Positions 1-5,663 of a stretch of DNA of 5,663 nucleotides are shown here, piece after piece (within the stretch, counting starts at the first letter, position 1; each line of letters starts with the position of its first letter). Source of the stretch: a bacterium MnTg04 (GTDB taxonomy: Bacteria; Pseudomonadota; Gammaproteobacteria; Steroidobacterales; MnTg04). Location of the stretch: the NCBI GenBank assembly GCA_008975185.1, contig BFAU01000237.1:1-5663 (forward strand). Direction: 5' to 3'. The notes beneath the pieces were generated by a model that saw only the letters and a list, made by a program, of their open reading frames with translations, was not told where the DNA came from and did no database searches. Both the position numbers and the translations under genes were made by a program.

Positions 1-1
1 C

Positions 2-1483
2 GCCAACGGCACGCACGATGGCGGCGCACGCGCCGACTCGGGATATGACCAGGGCAAGCTGAATCTTTTTTACCGGCACGAACTGGACCGCAGCCTTTTC
101 CGTGCCAGTCTCGCCGCGACTTATCTCGATCAGCAGACCGCCGGCTTCGTTTTCGGCCGGGACGCGTACAAGGACAAAACTCTCAGCGCAGGCAATGACG
201 CAGCCGGCGCCTATCGCGATAACCGCACGTTGCGCCTGCTGACACACTGGTCATGGGACAACGAAGCGGAGCGAAAACAGGATCTCAGGCTTTATGCCCG
301 TCATTCCAGCACCCGGTTTCGCCAGCACTTCCTGCCAGGAGAGCCCGACGAGGACAACGATCAAAACAGCATCGGCCTGTTATTCAGCCACCACGTAGCC
401 CGACCATCGGGCTCCTTGATATACGGCCTCGACCTCGAATACACCCGTGGTTTTCTCGAGGAAATCCAGGCCAATACCATCGCCAGTGGCTCGGCTTTCC
501 TGATCGAAACCCGCCCGGCCGGCAAACACTACGACTACACCGTCAACGCGTACATGGCCGCAACTTACCTGCAATTGCAACGCGAAACCGGTCGCTGGGA
601 GTTCAGCGCCGGGCTGCGCGCTGAATATTTACGTTACGATTACGACAATCACATGGAAGACGGCAACAACCGTGACGATGGCACACCCTGCGGCTTCGGA
701 GGCTGCCTGTACACACGGCCGGCCGACCGCAGGGACGGGTTTTTCGAACTCGCGCCAAAACTCGGCGCGTTGTATCACATAGACCGGCGGCGCACACTCT
801 ATGCGTCGCTAAGCCGCGGCTTCCGGCCGCCGCAAAGCACCGAGCTGTATCGCCTGCAAAGCCAGCAGCAGATCGCCGATCTCGATTCGGTGATCCTGGA
901 CAGCCTCGAACTCGGCCTCAAAAGTACCGGCGACACACTCGAATACGACATCGCCATTTACGCGATGAAAAAACGCAACCTGATCCTGCGCGACGCGAAC
1001 GGTTTCAACGTGGACAACGGCAAGACCCGGCACGCCGGTTTGGAAAGCAGCGTGCACTGGCGGATCGACGGTGCCTGGTCGCTGCAGGCCGCCGCCAGTT
1101 ACGCCCTGCACCGCTACGATTTCAGCCAGCAGGTTGCAGGCGGCAACACCATCAGCTCAGGCGATGAAGTGGATAGCGCGCCAAGACGTCTCGGCAGCAT
1201 CCGATTGCGATGGGCTGAGGGCGGTTACACCGGCGAGCTCGAATGGGTACATGTCGGGCGCTATTACATCGACCCCGGGCAGGCGAATAATTACGCTGGC
1301 CACGATCTGCTGAATCTCAGGCTGGGCAAGCGCTTCAGCCCGAACTGGTCGGCGGCGCTCAGGTTCAACAACCTGGCCGACGTCCGCTATGCCGAGCGCG
1401 CCGATTTCGCCTTTGGCCGCTTCCGCTACTCGCCGGGCCGGGGGCGCAGCCTGTTTGTGGAAATACGCTACGCACAACCATAA
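2..1483 (+). CDS. TonB-dependent outer-membrane receptor, C-terminal part
   Basis: The frame is open from base 2 to the TAA at 1481-1483, giving 493 residues with no start inside the window. The first internal TTG/ATG codons are not credible starts because the beta-barrel pattern already runs from the left edge. Alternating short strands rich in aromatic and charged residues fill the region. A typical receptor signature, YASLSRGFRPPQSTELYRLQ, lies near 797-856, and the last strand is NNLADVRYAERADF followed by RSLFVEIRY close to the C-terminus. Such proteins are 22-strand outer-membrane barrels that import siderophores, cobalamin or other ligands using TonB energy. The N-terminal plug and TonB box are missing, so the ligand cannot be read. 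A putative outer loop carries a CGFGGC cysteine pair (689-706). The family assignment is firm; the substrate is unknown. Confidence 0.93.
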   Translation, partial: ANGTHDGGARADSGYDQGKLNLFYRHELDRSLFRASLAATYLDQQTAGFVFGRDAYKDKTLSAGNDAAGAYRDNRTLRLLTHWSWDNEAERKQDLRLYARHSSTRFRQHFLPGEPDEDNDQNSIGLLFSHHVARPSGSLIYGLDLEYTRGFLEEIQANTIASGSAFLIETRPAGKHYDYTVNAYMAATYLQLQRETGRWEFSAGLRAEYLRYDYDNHMEDGNNRDDGTPCGFGGCLYTRPADRRDGFFELAPKLGALYHIDRRRTLYASLSRGFRPPQSTELYRLQSQQQIADLDSVILDSLELGLKSTGDTLEYDIAIYAMKKRNLILRDANGFNVDNGKTRHAGLESSVHWRIDGAWSLQAAASYALHRYDFSQQVAGGNTISSGDEVDSAPRRLGSIRLRWAEGGYTGELEWVHVGRYYIDPGQANNYAGHDLLNLRLGKRFSPNWSAALRFNNLADVRYAERADFAFGRFRYSPGRGRSLFVEIRYAQP

Positions 1484-1532
1484 TATGGACCCATCACGAT
1501 TTTCGTTACAGCAAGAAAGGCACTGACCCAGG

Positions 1533-2831
1533 ATGAGTAACCCCAATTACCAAACCCCGAGCGGCGGCGCAAAAATTACGGTTGAACACGGCGAACTCAA
1601 GGTACCGGTAAACCCCGTCATCCCTTTCATCGAAGGCGATGGCATCGGTCCCGATATCTGGCGCGCCGCGGTGCGCGTCCTCGACGCAGCCGTGGAAAAA
1701 GCCTACCGCGGCAAACGGAAAATTCACTGGCTGGAGATTTTTGCCGGCCAAAAGGCATACGACCAGTTCGAAAACTGGTTGCCCGATGAAACCGTGCAAG
1801 CCTGCCGCGACTACCTGGTCTCGATCAAGGGCCCGCTGACCACGCCCATAGGCGGCGGCATCCGATCGCTCAACGTCGCGCTGCGCCAGATGCTCGATCT
1901 GTATGTCTGCCTGCGGCCGGTGCGCTGGTTCGAAGGCGTGCCCTCCCCGGTCAAGAATCCCGGTGCCGTGGACATGGTTATTTTCCGCGAAAATACCGAG
2001 GACATTTACGCCGGCATCGAGTTCGAGGAAGGCAGCGAAGACGTCCAGCGTTTCCTGGAAATTTTTATGGAGGCTTTTCCGGAGCGCTTCAAGAAAATCC
2101 GTTTCCCGCAGACCTCCGGCATCGGCATCAAGCCCGTTTCACGCCAAGGCACCGAAAGACTGGTGCGCTCGGCTTTGAAATACGCCATCGCGCAAAAACG
2201 CAAGAGCATTACTTTTGTGCACAAAGGCAACATCATGAAATACACCGAAGGTGCGTTCCGTAACTGGGGTTACGCGCTGGCCGAAAAAGAATTCGGTGAA
2301 TTCGTCTATACGTGGGAGCAATGGGAACGGACCAAGGCCGAAAAAGGCGAAGACGAGGCGAATGCCGAACAAAAAGAGGCGCTGGCCGCGGGTATGATCC
2401 TGATCAAGGACACGATCGCCGATATCATGCTGCAGCAAATACTGACCCGGCCCAACGAATTTGATGTGATCGCGACATTGAATCTGAATGGCGATTATCT
2501 CTCCGATGCACTGGCTGCCCAGATCGGCGGTATCGGCATAGCCCCGGGTGGCAACATCAACTACAGCAACGGTATCGCCATTTTCGAGGCCACCCACGGC
2601 ACCGCACCGAAATACGCCGGCCAGGACAAGGTCAACCCCGGCTCGGTGATACTCTCCGGTGAACTGATGCTGCGCTACATGGGCTGGGACGAAGCTGCGG
2701 ACAAGATCGTTGCCGCGATGGACAAGACCATCGGCAACAAGACCGTTACCTACGACTTCGAACGGCAGATGGAAGGTGCGACCTTGTTGAAGTGCAGCGA
2801 GTTCGGGGACGCGTTGATCGGGAATATGTAG
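1533..2831 (+). CDS. icd: Isocitrate dehydrogenase, NADP-dependent
   Basis: This 432-residue cytoplasmic TCA-cycle enzyme oxidatively decarboxylates isocitrate to 2-oxoglutarate with reduction of NADP. Substrate-binding residues are visible in GGGIRSLNVALRQ (Ser112, Asn114, Arg118), Arg128, Arg152 and Tyr159, with Lys231 in the HKGNIMK block. Metal-binding Asp321 and Asp325 lie in NLNGDYLSDALAAQ. NADP rather than NAD preference is indicated by HGTAPKY (Lys360, Tyr361), Val367, Tyr407 and Arg411, which match the E. coli residues for the 2'-phosphate. Ser112 corresponds to the E. coli serine phosphorylated by AceK, so control by phosphorylation is possible. The protein is about 16 residues longer than E. 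coli Icd, mainly through a charged insertion around residues 258-288. The ATG follows AAGAAAGG (1513-1520). The 3' end is repeated in degenerate form at 3424-3492. Confidence 0.98.
   Translation: MSNPNYQTPSGGAKITVEHGELKVPVNPVIPFIEGDGIGPDIWRAAVRVLDAAVEKAYRGKRKIHWLEIFAGQKAYDQFENWLPDETVQACRDYLVSIKGPLTTPIGGGIRSLNVALRQMLDLYVCLRPVRWFEGVPSPVKNPGAVDMVIFRENTEDIYAGIEFEEGSEDVQRFLEIFMEAFPERFKKIRFPQTSGIGIKPVSRQGTERLVRSALKYAIAQKRKSITFVHKGNIMKYTEGAFRNWGYALAEKEFGEFVYTWEQWERTKAEKGEDEANAEQKEALAAGMILIKDTIADIMLQQILTRPNEFDVIATLNLNGDYLSDALAAQIGGIGIAPGGNINYSNGIAIFEATHGTAPKYAGQDKVNPGSVILSGELMLRYMGWDEAADKIVAAMDKTIGNKTVTYDFERQMEGATLLKCSEFGDALIGNM
2760..2828 (+). repeat. icd 3' end, intact copy of a direct repeat
   Basis: The last 23 sense codons of icd (Glu410 to Met432) align without gaps to 3424-3492. 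By hand count 56 of 69 bases and 16 of 23 encoded residues match. The best stretch encodes SEFGDALIG in both copies. The two copies are in direct orientation, 664 bases apart, and bracket the membrane-protein gene at 2863-3396. The homology ends near the stop codon, which is TAG here and CAG in the second copy. Confidence 0.85.
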
Positions 2832-2862
2832 AGGATTTCTTTGGCCGTAAGGAGAAAACAAA

Positions 2863-3396
2863 ATGAACGAAGTCAAGCCAGACACACAAACAACCGAGGA
2901 GCCAGTGCTATCCGACCAGCAAATGCAGATGGCCATGGATTCCTTGCGGTCGGAGCAAAACATACTCGCCGGCGCCCTCGCCGGACTTGCAGCGGCATTG
3001 CTTGGTGCTGGTGTCTGGGCCGTCGTGACGGCGATGACGGAATATCAAATCGGATGGATGGCCGTTGGCATCGGCGTGTTGGTTGGATTCTCCGTTCGCT
3101 TCGCTGGCAAAGGAGTCGATCAAACTTTTGGTTTTGCGGGCGCTACGCTGTCATTGATCGGATGCGTTGTCGGCAATATTCTGACCATCACCTACTTTGT
3201 TGCGGTTAACAAAGGGATGGCGTTCATGGATATTTTGGTCCAACTGAATCCGGGAATCATTTACGAAATGCTGACGTCGACATTCGAGATTATCGACGTC
3301 TTGTTTTACGGTTTGGCAGGATACTTTGGTTACAAATACGCATTTCGCCAGGTTAGCGATGAAGATTTCGATCGTGCTCTAGGAAAGGCCCCCTGA
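2863..3396 (+). CDS. Four-helix inner-membrane protein of unknown function
   Basis: This 177-residue protein has a charged cytoplasmic-type N-terminus (1-32) and then about four hydrophobic segments, near residues 33-57, 61-80, 89-115 and 140-161. A charged tail (SDEDFDRALGKAP) follows. There is no cleavable signal peptide. The YQIGWMAVGIGVLVG segment, the RFAGKG turn and the LFYGLAGYFGYKYAFR segment near the C-terminus resemble a common uncharacterised bacterial membrane family, as I remember it; I know of no assigned function. The start is fixed by TAAGGAG (2848-2854), eight bases before the ATG. It lies 31 bases after icd and could be read from the icd transcript. Its second half (3121-3360) is about 45% GC by hand count, clearly lower than icd. 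It sits between the intact icd end and the degenerate icd tail, which suggests it arrived with an insertion or was retained between duplicated ends. Confidence 0.85.
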   Translation: MNEVKPDTQTTEEPVLSDQQMQMAMDSLRSEQNILAGALAGLAAALLGAGVWAVVTAMTEYQIGWMAVGIGVLVGFSVRFAGKGVDQTFGFAGATLSLIGCVVGNILTITYFVAVNKGMAFMDILVQLNPGIIYEMLTSTFEIIDVLFYGLAGYFGYKYAFRQVSDEDFDRALGKAP

Positions 3397-3420
3397 AACA
3401 TCGCTGCGCGCGCCGGCTAA

Positions 3421-3513
3421 ATCGAACAACAGATGGACGCCGTGACCTGGTTGAAGCGCAGCGAGTTTGGTGATGCGTTGATTGGGGATATGCAGGGGCG
3501 TCAACGCCAATAA
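3421..3513 (+). pseudogene. Degenerate second copy of the icd 3' end
   Basis: Read from 3421, the frame encodes IEQQMDAVTWLKRSEFGDALIGDM, matching the last residues of the upstream isocitrate dehydrogenase (about 81% of bases over 3424-3492). An in-frame TAA lies immediately before it at 3418-3420 and there is no start codon or ribosome binding site, so it cannot be a working gene by itself. The icd stop position is read through (CAG at 3493-3495) and the frame closes at TAA 3511-3513. Several differences in the conserved block are silent third-base changes, which points to an icd copy that diverged while still coding. It resembles the displaced icd tail left by integrative elements such as e14 in E. 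coli. A simple old tandem duplication is the alternative. Confidence 0.8.
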
Positions 3514-3562
3514 GGCGCCTGTGTCGGGCTATCTGGTTTTTTGATGTATCGAATTCAACCTC

Positions 3563-3590
3563 CCGGATTCTTGACTATACTATCCGGATA
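3563..3590. repeat. CCGGAT inverted repeat around the promoter
   Basis: CCGGAT at 3563-3568 and ATCCGG at 3582-3587 form inverted arms separated by 13 bases that contain the TATACT hexamer. The right arm is also the core of a perfect 10-base palindrome, TATCCGGATA (3581-3590). A related CGGAT occurs again at 3599-3603. The placement would suit an operator for a dimeric regulator, but the arms are short and could be chance. Confidence 0.3.
3571..3581 (+). promoter_or_regulatory. Possible promoter before the Ig-like protein gene
   Basis: TTGACTATACT lies 40 bases upstream of the ATG at 3621. TATACT (3576-3581) is a five-of-six match to a sigma-70 -10 element and would give a leader of about 33 bases. 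The -35 position for that reading (about 3553-3558) is poor. TTGACT could instead act as a -35 element, but no good -10 follows at the right spacing. A promoter is expected here because the upstream gap holds only the icd remnant. Confidence 0.35.
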
Positions 3591-3620
3591 CAAACGATCG
3601 GATTAGAAAAGGAGATAGCC

Positions 3621-4187
3621 ATGTCTTACTCGTCTTCGCGTTTCCGTGATCTCGCTGCAGTTCCCTGCCATCACCGTCAGGAGGGCGCAGCTACTTTGTG
3701 GATAATCATCGGTGTTGTACTTTTGTTTGCCGCGATTTTTGTTGGCTTTCTACAATTACGCGCTGCGCCGGGGTCAGTTACATTTACTGTGTTTAATGGC
3801 TCGGTCGCTGCGCCTCAGCCTTTCCCGCAACTTGTTGACACCGGTGTCGGCGTGACCTACAAGGTCACGACAAATACGGTAACGGTGCCTTATGGCGCGG
3901 GACCGGGATTCCCGCCAACCGCTTCGACGCCTCCCGTTGCCGCAGCGAATGCTGTTGTCGTTTTCAGTTTGGTAAACGGTGACGCGACCTTTTCTGATGG
4001 CTCGACCAGCAAAAGCGTTAATACAGGTGCGAACGGCCTGGCGAACGTGACTATTATTCCGGTACAGGACGGCGACGATACGCTTTCGTTTGTGATGAAT
4101 GTCACTACTAGACCCTGGTACGCACGAACTACACACTCCATTCCGGATTCGACCTCATTTGCGTTTGAGGTTGAAACACCGCCGTAA
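3621..4187 (+). CDS. Membrane-anchored protein with an Ig-like domain
   Basis: This 188-residue protein has a short basic N-terminus (1-21), one hydrophobic helix (about 23-46, TLWIIIGVVLLFAAIFVGF) and an extracytoplasmic domain. The start is set by AAAAGGAG (3607-3614), six bases before the ATG. Residues 77-162 look like a bacterial Ig-like fold of the invasin/Big_1 type. They contain VVVFSLVNGDATFSDG, then a TGANGLANVTI turn-strand typical of such domains, then DTLSFVMNV. The RQEG/AATLW junction resembles the short leader of PilX-like minor pilins, where cleavage follows Gly, but the Glu at mature position 5 is absent. It is therefore either a signal-anchored periplasmic protein or an atypical pilin-like protein. 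It has no recognised function. It starts a probable three-gene transcript and ends 31 bases before the kinase gene. Confidence 0.8.
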   Translation: MSYSSSRFRDLAAVPCHHRQEGAATLWIIIGVVLLFAAIFVGFLQLRAAPGSVTFTVFNGSVAAPQPFPQLVDTGVGVTYKVTTNTVTVPYGAGPGFPPTASTPPVAAANAVVVFSLVNGDATFSDGSTSKSVNTGANGLANVTIIPVQDGDDTLSFVMNVTTRPWYARTTHSIPDSTSFAFEVETPP

Positions 4188-4218
4188 TCAAGCGCCAGCG
4201 AATCGTTGAAACTGACCC

Positions 4219-5133
4219 GTGCAACGACGACGCACACTGACGAATCAGCAGATTGAGAAATTCCTTTCTCGACATCAGCTGCCCGACAAGTTCGGCGACC
4301 TGATCGCTGAACATTACTCGCCCCTGGCGAGGTGGGTGATGCAACGGCACGAGCCGGGTCAAACGCTCTTCATTGGAATCAATGGAGCGCAGGGCACCGG
4401 GAAATCGACGCTGGCGGCCTTTCTGCGACTCGCGCTTGAATCGAATGCCGGCTGGCGCGTCGCGGTTTTATCGATCGATGACTTTTATCTGACCAAGGCA
4501 GAGCGCGAAGAATTAGGCAAGCGTATTCACCCATTGCTGAAAACCCGAGGCGTTCCCGGCACGCATGATATGGCAATGCTCGCGGCCTGCGTTGAGAAAC
4601 TCAGAATCCTTGATGCTGAAACCAGCTTATCGCTGCCGCGCTTCGACAAGGCGCGCGACGATCGTGCCGACCCTGGCGCCTGGCCCGTTATCGCCGGGCC
4701 AGTCGATCTGATCATTGTCGAAGGCTGGTGTGTCGGCAGCAAGCCACAGCGGGACGATGCGTTATTGCAACCGGTCAATTCACTGGAGCGCGATGAAGAC
4801 CCGTCTGGCGAATGGCGTCATTATGTTAATAAGCAACTCAAGGGTAGTTATGCCGATTTGTTCGCACAACTGGACACGCTGATTTTTCTAAGCGCACCGG
4901 ACATAGGCGCCGTACACCGCTGGCGGCTCGAGCAAGAAGAAAAACTGTCCGCGGCCACGCCCGCCGATGCTGGAAGCATCATGGATAGCGAGCAGGTAGC
5001 CCGCTTCGTGCGGTTTTTTGAGCGCTTGACGAGAGAAAACCTCGTGTCTTTGCCTGAAATCGCGGATGTTGTTCTGGAACTGAACTATAATCACGATTGC
5101 AGGCGTAGTTATTATCCGAATCGACCCAGCTGA
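4219..5133 (+). CDS. P-loop kinase, D-glycerate 3-kinase-like
   Basis: This 304-residue soluble protein belongs to the P-loop kinase group that includes plant glycerate kinase, yeast Tda10 and E. coli YggC. Walker A is GAQGTGKS (residues 56-63). Next come SIDDFYLT (86-93), RGVPGTHD (110-117), PRFDKARDDR (140-149), a Walker B-like strand ending VEGWCVG (165-173) and a WRLEQEEKL helix (235-243). The family is known or predicted to phosphorylate D-glycerate or similar small metabolites with ATP; the exact substrate cannot be read here. The GTG at 4219 is chosen because an in-frame TGA lies just upstream (4213-4215), and because residues 10-40, including LPDKF and SPLARWV, look like conserved family sequence. 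Starting at the first ATG (4339) would lose them. No clear Shine-Dalgarno precedes the GTG, which fits coupled or weak translation. The next gene follows after 19 bases. Confidence 0.88.
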   Translation: MQRRRTLTNQQIEKFLSRHQLPDKFGDLIAEHYSPLARWVMQRHEPGQTLFIGINGAQGTGKSTLAAFLRLALESNAGWRVAVLSIDDFYLTKAEREELGKRIHPLLKTRGVPGTHDMAMLAACVEKLRILDAETSLSLPRFDKARDDRADPGAWPVIAGPVDLIIVEGWCVGSKPQRDDALLQPVNSLERDEDPSGEWRHYVNKQLKGSYADLFAQLDTLIFLSAPDIGAVHRWRLEQEEKLSAATPADAGSIMDSEQVARFVRFFERLTRENLVSLPEIADVVLELNYNHDCRRSYYPNRPS

Positions 5134-5152
5134 AAGGTGCGTTTCCGCAAGC

Positions 5153-5533
5153 ATGGATATTCAAATAGACCGCGAGTCAGCGATAGCCCAGGTCGATGTC
5201 GGTGAGGCATCAAGCACTGCCGAAATAATAAATGCTATCGAGGCACTGCTCACACACGCCGACTACGTCGATGGCATGGATTCGATCTTTGATTACAGCC
5301 GGTGCGATTTCTCCAAACTGAGTGCCGAAAACTTGAAATCGGTCGCTCATTTTCTTGTTCCGCACCTTTCCCGGCTCGCGAAGCGCATCAACCTGGTCGT
5401 CGGTCGCGACCTTGAATACGGTCTGGCCCGGATGTACGGGGTGTACGCAGAAGATATCGCTCCGCGCGAACGGCACATCTTCCGCGACATCGGTTCAGCG
5501 CGAAAGTGGTTTCTGTCAAACAAGCGAGCTTGA
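5153..5533 (+). CDS. SpoIIAA/STAS-like protein
   Basis: This small soluble protein has 126 residues and no signal peptide or membrane helix. The order of elements suits the SpoIIAA/STAS-like fold. An N-terminal strand pair (MDIQIDRESAIAQVDV) is followed by a helix (TAEIINAIEALL), a DGMDSIFDYSRCDFSKL strand and a helix (SAENLKSVAHFL). RINLVVGRDLEYGLARMYGVY and the final IFRDIGSARKWF helix complete it. Many such proteins are uncharacterised; some STAS domains act as anti-anti-sigma factors or bind lipids or nucleotides. The phosphorylatable serine of true SpoIIAA proteins is not evident, so a partner-switching role is not supported. The gene starts 19 bases after the kinase stop with a distant GAAAGGTG (5132-5139). 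Its 3' end overlaps the end of the convergent frame at 5516-5662. Confidence 0.8.
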   Translation: MDIQIDRESAIAQVDVGEASSTAEIINAIEALLTHADYVDGMDSIFDYSRCDFSKLSAENLKSVAHFLVPHLSRLAKRINLVVGRDLEYGLARMYGVYAEDIAPRERHIFRDIGSARKWFLSNKRA

Positions 5534-5662
5534 ATTAGCTTTTGGGGCTCCGCTGGTTTCCTCCAGCACATGGGAACGAATCCAGCGGATATCATCCGGC
5601 ATGTCGTCCCCGACTTCAGTTGAACGGGCGGCCGCCGCTTCAAGCGTCGGACCGTCAGTGAA
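5516..5662 (-). CDS. Partial DUF4242-like protein, C-terminal part
   Basis: On the reverse strand the frame is open from the right edge to a TGA at 5518-5516, giving 48 residues with no start inside the window. It reads FTDGPTLEAAAARSTEVG, then DDMPDDIRWIRSHVLEE. The helix followed by a short RWIRSHV strand resembles small DUF4242 (SCO4226-type) ferredoxin-like proteins, by recall of the family pattern. Family members normally continue with another strand and helix after this point, but this one ends with a low-complexity tail, SGAPKANSSSLV. It may therefore be truncated, or a short variant. Neither other reverse frame restores the missing part. It is convergent with the SpoIIAA/STAS-like gene and overlaps its end by 18 bases. 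The + strand of 5534-5663 shows no other gene. Confidence 0.5.
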   Translation of the reverse strand, partial: FTDGPTLEAAAARSTEVGDDMPDDIRWIRSHVLEETSGAPKANSSSLV

Positions 5663-5663
5663 A

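Noticed and set aside
1484..1532. Gap between receptor and icd checked for a terminator or promoter
   Set aside because: No hairpin with T run and no good promoter hexamers are visible in the 49 bases; icd transcription may start inside the receptor gene.
2139..2963. Reverse-strand open frame of 274 codons opposite icd
   Set aside because: It lies antisense to the well-supported icd gene, its translation shows no recognisable domain, and long antisense frames are expected opposite GC-rich coding sequence.
3497..3542. Possible terminator: GGCGTCAACGCC and AGGCGCCT followed by a run of six T
   Set aside because: The short hairpins lie about 17 or more bases before the T run with unpaired sequence between, so they do not form a convincing intrinsic terminator.
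4339..5133. Alternative ATG start for the kinase at 4339
   Set aside because: It has a plausible purine-rich sequence upstream but would remove about 40 residues that look conserved in the family, so the GTG at 4219 is preferred.
5549..5589. Inverted repeat TCCGCTGG and CCAGCGGA
   Set aside because: The eight-base arms are 25 bases apart inside a probable coding frame and have no T run; likely chance in GC-rich sequence.

Overview
The window reads as a piece of a proteobacterial chromosome, most probably from a gammaproteobacterium of moderate to high GC content. The pointers are a TonB-dependent outer-membrane receptor, an isocitrate dehydrogenase of the E. coli type that keeps the AceK-regulated serine, and mostly clear Shine-Dalgarno sequences. 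I cannot name the genus. All complete genes lie on the + strand; one partial gene enters from the right edge on the - strand.

Layout. Positions 2-1483 hold the C-terminal 493 residues of a TonB-dependent receptor whose start lies outside the window. After 49 bases comes icd (1533-2831), a complete NADP-type isocitrate dehydrogenase. After another 31 bases, behind a strong ribosome binding site, is a small four-helix membrane protein of unknown function (2863-3396). At 3421-3513 there is a second, degenerate copy of the last 23 or so codons of icd, with no start and a stop codon directly before it. The 3397-3620 gap otherwise holds a likely promoter with symmetrical CCGGAT arms. Next are a membrane-anchored Ig-like protein (3621-4187), a P-loop kinase related to D-glycerate 3-kinases (4219-5133) and a SpoIIAA/STAS-like protein (5153-5533). 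These three are spaced by 31 and 19 bases and may be one transcript. At the right edge, a - strand reading frame (5516-5662) resembles DUF4242-type proteins but ends early, overlapping the 3' end of the STAS-like gene.

How the parts fit. I see no single pathway joining the genes: the receptor serves uptake at the outer membrane, icd serves the TCA cycle, and the downstream cluster is poorly characterised. The most informative structure is the repeated icd 3' end on either side of the membrane-protein gene. In E. coli, the 3' end of icd is the attachment site of prophage e14 and phage 21, and integration leaves a displaced icd tail at the far end of the element. The arrangement here looks like a collapsed or very small version of that, although no integrase is visible. 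I did not find a clearly new biological system, a CRISPR array, a tRNA or rRNA gene, or an insertion sequence.
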